A stretch of DNA of 15,557 bases from assembly GCA_001839685.1 (NCBI GenBank), contig MLAK01001447.1:1-15557 (forward strand). The letters are read 5' to 3'. A program made the translations under genes and the position numbers. This document shows positions 1-8,213 of the stretch, piece after piece; positions within the stretch are counted from its first letter, which is position 1, and each line of letters starts with the position of its first letter. The notes under the pieces were generated by a model. That model had not been told where the DNA came from and searched no databases. It saw only the letters and a program-made list of their open reading frames with translations. This stretch comes from Tritrichomonas foetus. Taxonomy: Eukaryota; Parabasalia; Tritrichomonadida; Tritrichomonadidae.

Positions 1-76
1 TGGTAGGACAAAGGTTTATGGGATGGTCCCACAAAATCTTTGGGGGACCATTTTGTAAACCTTTCATATAGGAGGT
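1..76 (+). repeat. Left arm of 76-bp inverted repeat, itself an imperfect palindrome
   Basis: This stretch is the reverse complement of 15395-15470 with one mismatch (position 9). Identity stops at position 77. Inside the arm, 10-18 (AAAGGTTTA) pairs with 56-64 and 23-30 (ATGGTCCC) pairs with 44-51. These are separated by a symmetric 4/4 internal loop and capped by a 13-base loop. It looks like a dispersed palindromic repeat or a MITE-like element. It begins at base 1, so its true outer boundary here cannot be seen. Confidence 0.9.
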
Positions 77-180
77 TTTCTAGAGAATATATCATCAAAA
101 TTCTCTATATATTTAGAATTTTGAATAGATTCATAAAAATAAATATCAATTAAGAATTAGAGTTATCATTTTTTAATAAT
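77..180. other. 3' flank of the isomerase gene
   Basis: AT-rich sequence downstream of the minus-strand isomerase stop. TAAA, the core of the trichomonad polyadenylation signal, can be read on the minus strand just after the stop. Two overlapping potential hairpins occur: 81-88 with 100-107, and 97-104 with 115-122. They share bases and so exclude each other. No gene is seen. Confidence 0.5.
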
Positions 181-1317
181 CTATTTTGATGAACAAATGT
201 AGAATTCAGCTGTTCCGCTGAGTGACTCAATTTCCAATTCAGTTTGTGGCATGATCAAAACAGTTGATCCTGATTTATACTCTTCACCATTGAGTTTCAC
301 TGTTCCATTGAGAACTGCAATGATTGATGCATCAAACTTTTTATTGATTTTCGCCTTCTTTCCTTCAGCAATTTTTCCACTCTCAAGATTGAATGAGCTG
401 AATCCTGTTGGGAAGTAGAAAACACCTTCTTGATTGCTTTGGCCTTCAAGGTATTGTGGTCCTTGTGGTTTAAAGTTCATGACTTTGAAGAGATTTTCAA
501 CATCGACAAACTTTGGTGTCATTGCTGCACGAATGACGTTATCACTGAGGGCCATAGCTTCGATTAAATCACCTTCAAGATAGGCGTGAAGTGTTCCAGT
601 TGGGATGAGTAATGCTTGACCTGGTTCACTGACAATTACGTTTAAAATTAATGGAATAAAGATTCCAACATCTTTAGGGAAGTATTTCACAATCAAATCA
701 ATTCCATGAACTGTGTTTTCATCTAATCCATAATTATGATAATTTTGGGTGAAGCTCAAAAACTTTTCTTTGTGGTCTTCATATTTCAATTCAAGTAATT
801 CATGAAGGACAGCTTTTATTGAATCTTCGCTTGGAGTTTTGAGGAAATTATCTAAAGTGTTATTTGAAAGTAAACCTTTGAATTCTGGAATTGTATTCAA
901 AAAGTGGATAATTTGTGAGTATTCTCTTACTCCATATAACAATGATGTCCGTGTGAGGAAGAGACCGCATTCTGGCTTATGGTTTGGATCTGGGTAGTGA
1001 GCTGGATCGTTTTTGTGGAAAACAATTGCATTTGCGAGATCTGGATGGCACTGTAAAGATAGCGGTTCTTGAACGCTGAGAATTTTGAAGAGATAAGGAA
1101 TTTCTTTCGTTATTTCGCAGATTCTTTTTCCGTCTGGAGTTAAGGATGGTGCGCTCGGGTGATCACCCATCCACAGTTCGGCGTAAGGCTTTGAGGCGTC
1201 TAAGGATGAGGAATTTTTGTGATGCAAGAATTGATAGACCAAAGATTGGCCACCAATTTTGCCCCATGCATAGCTCATTGATTTACATGTAAGTTCAACA
1301 AGAGATTTAGTTGACAT
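181..1317 (-). CDS. MPI: Mannose-6-phosphate isomerase, type I (zinc-dependent)
   Basis: The 378-residue product interconverts mannose 6-phosphate and fructose 6-phosphate, feeding GDP-mannose and glycoconjugate synthesis, presumably in the cytosol. The type I family is recognised from the N-terminal YAWGK motif (16-20), the zinc site QCHPD (Q89, H91), the signature YPDPNHKPE (108-116, with H113 and E116), TLHAYLEGD (H244) and the active-site segment DNVIRAAMTPK with R263. All expected metal and catalytic residues are present. Length is somewhat below the animal enzyme (about 420). The start is the only upstream ATG, followed directly by family-like sequence. An initiator-like TCATTTCACTTTA lies about 35 bases upstream. 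The stop is TAG. The neighbouring gene (Rab) is divergent and 2.2 kb away, so there is no operon link. Identification is very secure; the source species is not. Confidence 0.96.
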   Translation of the reverse strand: MSTKSLVELTCKSMSYAWGKIGGQSLVYQFLHHKNSSSLDASKPYAELWMGDHPSAPSLTPDGKRICEITKEIPYLFKILSVQEPLSLQCHPDLANAIVFHKNDPAHYPDPNHKPECGLFLTRTSLLYGVREYSQIIHFLNTIPEFKGLLSNNTLDNFLKTPSEDSIKAVLHELLELKYEDHKEKFLSFTQNYHNYGLDENTVHGIDLIVKYFPKDVGIFIPLILNVIVSEPGQALLIPTGTLHAYLEGDLIEAMALSDNVIRAAMTPKFVDVENLFKVMNFKPQGPQYLEGQSNQEGVFYFPTGFSSFNLESGKIAEGKKAKINKKFDASIIAVLNGTVKLNGEEYKSGSTVLIMPQTELEIESLSGTAEFYICSSK

Positions 1318-1341
1318 TTTACCAATTTCTGCGAAAAGTAT

Positions 1342-1354
1342 TAAAGTGAAATGA
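1342..1354 (-). promoter_or_regulatory. Initiator-like element of the isomerase gene
   Basis: Minus-strand TCATTTCACTTTA resembles the trichomonad initiator (TCA with A as +1, followed by a T/Y-rich stretch). The A would lie about 35 bases before the ATG, a little farther than is usual. A 16-bp palindrome, TCAGAAAATTTTCTGA, sits just upstream at 1380-1395. Confidence 0.4.
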
Positions 1355-1914
1355 AATACTCACGACCACATAGAAACTCTCAGAAAATTTTCTGATTCAT
1401 TGTTTTACAATATCAGAAAAAGTTGTTATTTAGTAAATTTTCAGTATGCTCACAGAAATTATTGAATCAAAATATAAAATTCGCAAAAATTGGGAATTGA
1501 ATAGAAAATTCAATTCATGGACAATTTATTTCACAAAATATTTTATCGTTTTATTCAAAATTAAATAGAGTTGGTCGAAAAGTTACATCTTAGCATAAAC
1601 TATTCAATTTTCATAAACATAAACAAACGATAAACTTTTTCAGAAATTAACTGCTCACATAATTATTCAACGAATAACTGAATCATTCATCAAATAGTCA
1701 GCAGTTCATGGATTTAGTAAAGATTTCTCAGGAAATAAAATGCTATCCATGAATGGACGATTATTTGTCTCCCTATTAAAGGCAATGGTTATCGTCAATT
1801 TCAGGGTTATTTTTTTTCATCTTTTTTGAGATTTTATGAATTTATAAGAGATTTATTTCATATGAAGCATTACTGTATATTCAAAATTCAGAGAACTTAT
1901 AATAATTTTTAGCA

Positions 1915-2184
1915 TCATTTATTTTTCATAATCATGAATTTAGAACAGATAACTGTGGACTTTTCATTTGCTGGTTTGTATACAATTTCCATAAATGCTT
2001 TGGGTACATAATACGGAGTAACTTTAGAAGCAATATTGACCATCATCACTAACAAGCGAAATTCAACCTCGTCAGACCAATTATTGCAACTATTACAGGA
2101 AATATAAAGCTGATGTTGAGTTAAGTCATCTAACTCAGATGCAAATTCAAGAACTATTTCATCTTGATGAAATAGTTCCTGAAT
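1915..2184 (-). pseudogene. Possible gene remnant: open frame without a start codon
   Basis: On the minus strand 89 sense codons run without a stop to TGA at 1915-1917, in a stretch less AT-rich than its surroundings. A TGA lies immediately upstream (2185-2187) and the first ATG comes only after about 37 codons. The translation includes a CNSCNNW segment and is not dominated by the K/N/I/F expected from AT-rich noise. I do not recognise the protein. The frame begins inside the long hairpin 2137-2190, so a rearrangement may have cut the gene there. A chance open frame remains possible. Confidence 0.2.
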
Positions 2185-2190
2185 TCATCT
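2137..2190. repeat. Long near-perfect hairpin
   Basis: GAACTATTTCATC (2151-2163) and its exact reverse complement (2166-2178) are separated by only TT. The stem extends outward with one mismatch (2150/2179) to 2144 and 2185, then after small bulges to AGATG (2137-2141) with CATCT (2186-2190). This is the longest short-loop inverted repeat I found in the window. Confidence 0.85.
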
Positions 2191-2192
2191 AG

Positions 2193-2432
2193 AAATGTAC
2201 ATTGTGCTGTGCTGTTCTTATTGATTCCCCAATATCTGATATTTCTTGGAATGGTTCTGATGATCAAGATTCGTATTGTGTTGATCATATATTGAATACT
2301 GAATATTTTTCAGGCTGTAAAAATCTAAAATTGGAAAAATTCTCACAAAAGGTCACCATTTTGGTGACAAGTGAGATTCATAAAAAATTTGGTGGTGGTG
2401 ATTGCCGTTATCAGAAAAAAGAAGAAACATGA
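2193..2432 (+). pseudogene. Possible gene remnant: ATG-less open frame
   Basis: 79 sense codons are open after a TAG at 2190-2192 and end at TGA 2430-2432. There is no ATG anywhere in the frame; the first possible start would be TTG at 2202, which is not expected in a eukaryote. The translation has mixed composition (for example SDISWNGSDDQDSY and a late GGGDCRY) and could be the tail of a lost gene. It starts directly after the hairpin 2137-2190. No family is recognised. Confidence 0.18.
2341..2376. repeat. Compound hairpin
   Basis: GTCACCA (2352-2358) pairs with TGGTGAC (2362-2368) around a TTT loop, and the outer TCTCAC (2341-2346) pairs with GTGAGA (2371-2376) across an asymmetric interior loop. 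It lies about 150 bases from the larger hairpin at 2137-2190 in the same less AT-rich stretch. Confidence 0.7.
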
Positions 2433-3036
2433 TTTTTCCTATTGTAAACAGCTAAATAAGCAATATAAATTGAAATTATTCTTTTATTTTGTTCTTTTTG
2501 AATCTGATATTTTATTTCTGGTTATGTGATGCATATTTCATATGTTAGATGAAATACTAACTTCACAAGACTCTAGGGCATACACTTATCGTTTCAATTT
2601 GATTATTTTTATCCGTGATATTATATATAACCAAAACGAGTTTAGATAATGATATTTTTTTAAAAATTACAATACTTCACTATTGACAGACCAATAATAC
2701 AGAATATGCGTATCATTAAATGTTTTATCCACATTGTTATGAGATAATTCGAAATATTTTACGTTGAAATATTCTGAGAAATCACCCACATATTTTTTCA
2801 AAAATCTAAATGTAAAGAAAAAGTTTATCAACGTATTGATATTTTTACACATGATTATCTCTTGGAGTGTTCATTTTTCAAGTATTATTTTTGGTTGATA
2901 GTTTTTCATTCTATTTATATAAAAATTTATTAATTTATGATTCCCCAACTAATCGATGGGTATCAGAACTATCACTTTGTTGACATTTGATCAAATGAAG
3001 ATACTCTCAAATTTGAGAAAGATATTTCGATATTAA

Positions 3037-3261
3037 ATGATCAATATTCTTGAGTATTTTTGGCAACACCAAAAATGGCTTGATTGCTATTATTGTGGTA
3101 TCGTGTTTTCTCAGAGAAATCTATTCAATAATGATGGAGATTCTCCACAATTCAAAATTTTCAATTCTATTCAATTGGTTTATTTTATTCTTTATTTAAT
3201 TGGTTTATATTTATTCAATTTTTTCAACCTCATTTTAGAATTGTTAAAAACGATAAAATAA
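3037..3261 (+). CDS. Small hypothetical protein, doubtful
   Basis: An ATG-started frame of 74 codons. The N-terminal half is fairly polar with a CYYC pair (about residues 17-20); residues 46-70 are strongly hydrophobic and could be a single membrane segment. No TCA-type initiator lies close upstream, unlike most other genes here. Two 14-bp palindromes lie 20-55 bases upstream. The low-complexity F/L/I/Y-rich tail is also what AT-rich non-coding DNA would give. No family is recognised. Confidence 0.2.
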   Translation: MINILEYFWQHQKWLDCYYCGIVFSQRNLFNNDGDSPQFKIFNSIQLVYFILYLIGLYLFNFFNLILELLKTIK

Positions 3262-3473
3262 TCTTGTGAAAAATTCACGGTATCACATCAAAACGAAAAA
3301 AATTGAAAGGAATGATTTTCTGGATTCAAACCCAAAATATTTCCCCAATGCTGAAATGCAAATATATACTACGATACTATTAATATATAAATGTATTTAA
3401 TCTACTTTCAATTTTTCTTAGCGATTCAAAATATTATCCACCCTCTCACAATTTTTCAATAATGTAACTTATT

Positions 3474-3483
3474 TCATTTCTGG
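3474..3483 (+). promoter_or_regulatory. Initiator-like element of the Rab gene
   Basis: TCATTTCTGG fits the trichomonad initiator form. Its A (3476) would be +1, 13 bases before the ATG at 3489, giving the very short 5' UTR known for these organisms. Confidence 0.5.
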
Positions 3484-3488
3484 TGGTA

Positions 3489-4115
3489 ATGACTAACTGC
3501 ACGAAAGAAAGATACAGACTCGTTCTTGTGGGAGAACAACTAGTTGGAAAAACAAGTATCGTTAATAGAGCAATATGTGGAAGCTTCAGTGAAACGGCAC
3601 CTCAAACAGTCGGTGGCGGATTTGAATCGCTTACAGTTCGAGCAAATGGTCGCTCATTACGGTTTCAAATATGGGACACAGCTGGACAGACTTGCTATCG
3701 ATCAATTGCGACAAGTTATATTCGCGGGGCGAAAGTGGCAATTATTGTTTTTGCTTTGAATGATTTGAAAAGTTTTGAAGAAACGTCACATTGGTTTTAT
3801 TCAATTTCAAATTTGTCGGATAATTCCATTCAAATATATCTCGTTGGTAATAAATGTGATCGTGAAAGGTTAATTTCAAAAAGTGACGCAGAAGAATTTG
3901 CAAAAGAAAACGGTGCTAAATATATCGAAACATCAGCCAAAACTGGTGAAGGAATTGAGGAAATTTTTGACGAAATTGCGTGGGATATGTGCAAACTAAA
4001 GAAAAAGAAAAACCCCTGTCGAAGAAGAACAGTGACGTTTGATAATGACACATTTACTCAACAATTTGCGGCTGCTTCAAAGAGGAAAAATTCTTCAGGG
4101 TGCCTCCTTATTTAA
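3489..4115 (+). CDS. Rab-like small GTPase
   Basis: The 208-residue product is a Ras-superfamily GTPase that would act in vesicle traffic on membranes. All guanine-nucleotide motifs are visible: P-loop GEQLVGKT (15-22), switch I T40 in TVGGGF, WDTAGQ (62-67, with catalytic Q67), NKCD (121-124) and ETSAK (147-151). The VGGGF and YIRGA segments match Rab-type signatures loosely. The C-terminus is basic (KKKKNP, CRRR) and ends in a single-cysteine CLLI box, expected to be geranylgeranylated, in place of the double cysteine of many Rabs. Oddities: P-loop positions equivalent to Ras G12/G13 are Q17 and L18. I chose ATG at 3489; two more in-frame codons upstream begin with GTG, which a eukaryote is not expected to use. 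The subfamily cannot be assigned by eye. Confidence 0.93.
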   Translation: MTNCTKERYRLVLVGEQLVGKTSIVNRAICGSFSETAPQTVGGGFESLTVRANGRSLRFQIWDTAGQTCYRSIATSYIRGAKVAIIVFALNDLKSFEETSHWFYSISNLSDNSIQIYLVGNKCDRERLISKSDAEEFAKENGAKYIETSAKTGEGIEEIFDEIAWDMCKLKKKKNPCRRRTVTFDNDTFTQQFAAASKRKNSSGCLLI

Positions 4116-4238
4116 TTTCATATGGATTCATTTTTTCTCAAAAATGATATCATTCGTTTTTATTTTATTGTTATATTTGTTGAACTCTTTTTAATAAATT
4201 GTTCTATCCCAATTTTTTATACATTTTCATACTTTTCT

Positions 4239-4241
<3 letters not shown>

Positions 4242-4279
<38 letters not shown>
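4242..4279. repeat. Homopolymer of 38 T
   Basis: Uninterrupted T from 4242 to 4279. Read on the minus strand it is a poly(A) run following the inverted-repeat segment 4295-4430. The exact length is prone to sequencing error. Confidence 0.9.
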
Positions 4280-4280
<1 letters not shown>

Positions 4281-4294
4281 TATGGGGAATTTTA

Positions 4295-4430
4295 TAAAGT
4301 ATATTTTATCTTTTTGGCAAAAGTATTTCTTGAAAGTCAAAAACTACCGGCATTTGCATTTTTGCCAATTCACATGTTTCCTTTTATTTCAGGCGCTGCT
4401 ATTATATGACTTAAAACAGAATATACTTTA
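4295..4430. repeat. Nested inverted repeats, possible small element
   Basis: TAAAGTATATT (4295-4305) is matched by AATATACTTTA (4420-4430), and inside them TTGGCAAAA (4314-4322) by TTTTGCCAA (4360-4368). The 136-bp segment lies 15 bases from the T run. This could be a MITE-like or retroposed fragment; no target duplication was identified. Confidence 0.4.
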
Positions 4431-4527
4431 GGCCCAAAGTTTTTGTATTTGATAAAGAAAAGAACGAAAAATAACAAATATAAATTAATCTTGATATATA
4501 GAAAGTCCGTTTTAATATAAAATACAA

Positions 4528-7500
4528 TTAAACAACAAGGAAAATGTCATATTCTTCACCATTTGAAGTATGGCTAACATTAATTTTTGTGGTGTTTGGA
4601 ACCATCATTCGTTCTTTAGCTTGTGAAGTATAGTTCAAAATGTTCGGAACACAATTCTGTGCAAATTCTTCTGCACGAAAAATAGCATCACTTTTATAAT
4701 CTGATAATTGCATATATTCTAATGTTAGATACATATGAGGTTCTACAGTTTTATAAAGCATAATTGTTAAATCAAAATCAACATTAAAATCGTCATTTAA
4801 AGAATTTATTAGTTTCTTCAGTTGTGAACTCAATTCAGCAGCAGAATCTAAAACTTTAAATAATAAATTCATCGATTTCGATTCATGTTTCATTGCCAAA
4901 ATTACAGAATCGCTTGATTCTCGAATTCTACAGAAATATTCATTTTCTTTGCAAATATTTATTACAATTTTACTGAATTGTGTTCGATAATTCATGCAAA
5001 CATCAGCCTGAGCTTCATCGGCCCAATCATTAAAGCCATTTATTTTGATAATAATAAAAATGAATTGTTTCATTACAGATGGAACACAAACAGGGAAGAC
5101 AGAACTTTTTTCAACAGTTTTAGGGAAAATTATATGGAAAAGATCATTATAAACATCTTCTGCTATATTCGAAGTTGTTTCATTTCGAATTACAACCAAA
5201 GCATGATCAAATTTTACATCTTTTTGAGAAAAGTCATAAAATGGAACAATATAATAAATTGATTTTTCAGAAATGATTTCAGTTGTTTCTTGATTGATTT
5301 GTGATTTATATTTTTCGATTTCATTATCAACTACGCCATTTGTTGATAATTTATTGCCTGCAATATATTTTTTACTCCTTGCTTCACCAGATGCATAAAG
5401 AATCCTTAGTTGTGGATTAATTACTACGAATACTAAAGGAACATGTACTTCTTTTATTTTATGAGGTACATATTTATGAATGATTCTTGCTTCTTTTGCC
5501 TTTTTTATGTATTCTTGTCTTTCTGCTTGTGCAAATGGTGAAACAACAAGCAAAATACAAATGATTAAAGCATATAATAATAAAACACATAATAATATGG
5601 CAATATTTCGAGATATATAATAATGATCCAAGTATGTATAATCAAGGGTTTTATTATGTAGATCAGCTGCCAAATTATTTAAAATATCATGCCATTTTGA
5701 ATAAGATTCCATTTTATCATTAATTAGAATTTGTCCAATCATGTCAAAAACCTGAACAGGCAAGATTTCAATCATTTCCGTTAAAGTTACATTTCTTTTA
5801 GCTTGATCATAAAGTAAATCACATTTTTTAAGAGAATTTATGTATTTTGTTTCAGAATTTGGAAGGTAATCTTTAAATGAATAATGAGTTACACCTGAAA
5901 CAAGCCATAAAATTATTCTCTGAATCATAGAAAATGAATAACAAATGTATCGAATTTGCTTATGATTTGATTCGAAATTGAAAAAATTAAATAAAATAGC
6001 TAATACAAAAATAATTATGGAAACGAAAACAAAAACAGAATACATTACAGTCCCAGGAAAAGCCTTTGACATAGTAAATTTGGTTACATGTGCAAATTTT
6101 GTCGGATTTTGGCAAAACTGTCGAATATGGTTTTTATCAGCTGTTCGAAAACTGTCAAAAAACAAAATTGTTTGTTTTTTAATATGATTTAAATAAATAA
6201 TTACAATCACGAAGGTTAAAACCGGAAAAAGTAAACAAATAATCAAAATATATAACTTATATTTTGTTATAGCTTGGTTATCCGTTTCAGTTACAACACT
6301 ATAACCATCATTTAATACATCATCAAGTGTAGAATAAAAATCCGACATTTCTTTTTCAGGATAATAAATCAAAGATTGATCAAGTGAATGAGTTTTCTGT
6401 AAATCTTCCAAAAAGAAATGTAGTTTAGGTTCAACATCATGAAAATCATTTACAAATGAAAGAATGTAAGGATTTTTCATCATAAATTGATGCGTTTGTA
6501 ATTGTTCAAAAGAAGATATCATATTTTTCCATTTTGTATTAATGTCTTTATGATATTTAATGTCCCAAATATCAGAATAAACCAAACATAAACTTGATGA
6601 AAAATTTCTGAGTGCAAAAAATCCATTAACAAAATCAACATGTCCATATCCAGACGATAGTATTAATGAATGACCAACTAAAAAGCTGCAGAATGCAATG
6701 AACACAAGAAGATCAAGCCAACCAAGAAAAGGAACAATTTTTGAACAAAACGAATTGTCACGATGACGAATGACTTCTTCAGGAAATTCAACTTTTGGAA
6801 ATTTGACACTTAAAAATGATGAATACTTTAATAATCGATATTTTTCTCGACCTATTAAACCAGCAATTTCAGGAAGAATATATGTATTTGATTCTAAAAC
6901 ATTAGACCAAAAAAAGTTATTCTGCTTTTCAATATTGTTCTCAAACTTGTTAATTTGAATCAATAACCTCTGATCAACATGTTCATAGTGCGAATTCATT
7001 CGACTTGTTGAAATCCAAGCAAACCAAACTTCAAAAAGATTATTCACTTGATTTTTATATTTATTTATTAGATCAAACATATTATTACAATGAAGGTGAA
7101 GTGCGATTATTAATAATATTCGATTGTCGGTATGTGAAAGCTTAGAAATATTGACTGATTCGATTGATTTTTTGCATTGTTCTTTGGTTTTTGTATAAAA
7201 ATGTAAAATTTTTCGAGAGGTTCCGGTAATTTTGTAAGAAATCCAAAAAGTGGTTTTTGCCAGAACAGCAGATAAAATAAATATAACTGGAAGAGCAATA
7301 GAAGAATATAAAATTCTGTTTAGCCGATCTAAAGTTATTGTTAGAAGTGAATTGACAATTTCTGTTATGTTAAAGAAGTAAAAAAAGAAATTCAAATATT
7401 TATTTAAATAAGGTGGGAAAACAATAGTGTAAATAAAGATTGCCACACTAGTGATGACTCTAACATAAAAAATCCAAACAACACTAGATAAAGCAAAATG

Positions 7501-8178
7501 AATAAATAAAATAAAATATAATGAAATAACGGCTGATTGAATTGGTCGGATAATAAATAAAGGATAATTTAAATAAATTGGACATGATATATTCGAAATA
7601 ACAATAAAAACTATGATTGCCAAAAAAATGCAATGAACGAAAACCCAAAAAGCACCTATGCCATTTTCTTCTGTATACTTTTCCATAAAGCAATTGCAAA
7701 CACCAACAAAAACAATAGGCGTGAAATAATAAATAAAAAAACAAAATAATCCACGCAAAAATGGAAAATTGACTGCTTTGTTGATTAATGTCAATAAAAT
7801 AATGATTGCATAACTTATACAAACCAAAACAGCTGCGAGAAAAGAAATATTTGTTTCGCGAGATGTTGGATTTTCTAAAGTCCATGTTGTTATATAAAAA
7901 AGAACATCGTAAAAGTTGGAGGATTCGACTCTTCGAGTAGATTCTGAACGGACAATAGAAATGAACGACTCTGCTGTGAGAATTCCGAATAAAATAAAAG
8001 ATATAATGTAATTGGCGGTTGGATGTTTCCATAATATAAAAATGTTGTTTTCGACGAAGCTGATGAAGTTAACTTGTGCGAGATTCTCTAAGTTAAATAT
8101 TGGATTCACGTTCGAAGCATGCTTCATAGAATTGACAAAGAAAAATTGAAAGTAAAATTTGCCCGATAACTTTGTCAT
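4528..8178 (-). CDS. Multi-pass membrane protein with degenerate nucleotide-cyclase domain
   Basis: 1216 residues. Hydrophobic segments lie near 56-76, 112-132, 141-162, 177-197, 209-255 (one or two), 262-283, 291-313, 482-505, 640-662, 709-732 and 857-880, giving about 11-12 membrane passes with large loops at 320-480 and 510-635. After the last pass comes a PAS-like stretch (about 911-1000), a linker with the FPKTVEKS pattern typical before class III cyclase domains, and a C-terminal domain (1035-1216). This is the layout of the large trichomonad membrane-cyclase family. However, the first metal Asp is replaced (K1045 in KINGF where DIxGF is expected), the glycine-rich IGxxxG segment reads TIMLYKT, and the NxAxR motif reads FRAEEF. 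Only D1090 remains as a plausible second Asp. It is therefore probably inactive and may be a sensor or partner subunit. Start: ATG 8176-8178 has an initiator-like TCAT 12 bases upstream; M18 is an alternative. Confidence 0.85.
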   Translation of the reverse strand: MTKLSGKFYFQFFFVNSMKHASNVNPIFNLENLAQVNFISFVENNIFILWKHPTANYIISFILFGILTAESFISIVRSESTRRVESSNFYDVLFYITTWTLENPTSRETNISFLAAVLVCISYAIIILLTLINKAVNFPFLRGLFCFFIYYFTPIVFVGVCNCFMEKYTEENGIGAFWVFVHCIFLAIIVFIVISNISCPIYLNYPLFIIRPIQSAVISLYFILFIHFALSSVVWIFYVRVITSVAIFIYTIVFPPYLNKYLNFFFYFFNITEIVNSLLTITLDRLNRILYSSIALPVIFILSAVLAKTTFWISYKITGTSRKILHFYTKTKEQCKKSIESVNISKLSHTDNRILLIIALHLHCNNMFDLINKYKNQVNNLFEVWFAWISTSRMNSHYEHVDQRLLIQINKFENNIEKQNNFFWSNVLESNTYILPEIAGLIGREKYRLLKYSSFLSVKFPKVEFPEEVIRHRDNSFCSKIVPFLGWLDLLVFIAFCSFLVGHSLILSSGYGHVDFVNGFFALRNFSSSLCLVYSDIWDIKYHKDINTKWKNMISSFEQLQTHQFMMKNPYILSFVNDFHDVEPKLHFFLEDLQKTHSLDQSLIYYPEKEMSDFYSTLDDVLNDGYSVVTETDNQAITKYKLYILIICLLFPVLTFVIVIIYLNHIKKQTILFFDSFRTADKNHIRQFCQNPTKFAHVTKFTMSKAFPGTVMYSVFVFVSIIIFVLAILFNFFNFESNHKQIRYICYSFSMIQRIILWLVSGVTHYSFKDYLPNSETKYINSLKKCDLLYDQAKRNVTLTEMIEILPVQVFDMIGQILINDKMESYSKWHDILNNLAADLHNKTLDYTYLDHYYISRNIAILLCVLLLYALIICILLVVSPFAQAERQEYIKKAKEARIIHKYVPHKIKEVHVPLVFVVINPQLRILYASGEARSKKYIAGNKLSTNGVVDNEIEKYKSQINQETTEIISEKSIYYIVPFYDFSQKDVKFDHALVVIRNETTSNIAEDVYNDLFHIIFPKTVEKSSVFPVCVPSVMKQFIFIIIKINGFNDWADEAQADVCMNYRTQFSKIVINICKENEYFCRIRESSDSVILAMKHESKSMNLLFKVLDSAAELSSQLKKLINSLNDDFNVDFDLTIMLYKTVEPHMYLTLEYMQLSDYKSDAIFRAEEFAQNCVPNILNYTSQAKERMMVPNTTKINVSHTSNGEEYDIFLVV

Positions 8179-8183
8179 TGGAA

Positions 8184-8193
8184 CTTTTTATGA
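8184..8193 (-). promoter_or_regulatory. Initiator-like element of the membrane-protein gene
   Basis: Minus-strand TCATAAAAAG, with the A about 12 bases before the ATG at 8178. It supports the longer start over M18, though TCAATTCT directly before M18 also fits loosely. Confidence 0.4.
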
Positions 8194-8213
8194 AAATTAA
8201 AATCCAGTTAAGT

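Larger units (their letters stand above)
1318..3488. other. 2.2-kb intergenic region between divergent genes
   Basis: No confident gene. Contents: the isomerase promoter side with a palindrome (1380-1395) and a 9-bp hairpin (1494-1502 with 1508-1516); an inverted repeat TTCATGGAT/ATCCATGAA (1705-1713, 1745-1753); a less AT-rich stretch at about 1915-2432 with two ATG-less open frames and two longer hairpins; an ATG-started 61-codon frame on the minus strand at 2667-2852 with no recognisable motif; adjacent palindromes CATTTGATCAAATG (2984-2997) and TCTCAAATTTGAGA (3005-3018); a 74-codon plus-strand frame; then the Rab promoter. A decayed gene is possible. Confidence 0.5.
4116..4527. other. 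Convergent intergenic region
   Basis: Lies between the ends of the Rab gene and the membrane-protein gene. It holds a palindrome AATGATATCATT (4143-4154) 28 bases after the Rab stop, TAAA motifs suitable for 3' processing, a 38-base T run and nested inverted repeats. No coding frame is seen. Confidence 0.6.

Noticed and set aside
2667..2852. 61-codon minus-strand frame with an ATG
   Set aside because: No recognisable motif, aromatic-rich noise-like composition and no clear initiator; too weak to call.
3320..3340. GATTCAAAC, resembling a tRNA B-box
   Set aside because: The flanking bases do not form a T-stem and no acceptor or anticodon arm can be found around it.
3483..3488. Two extra codons (GTG, GTA) before the Rab ATG
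   Set aside because: GTG is not expected as a start in a eukaryote; ATG at 3489 fits the initiator spacing and the family N-terminus.
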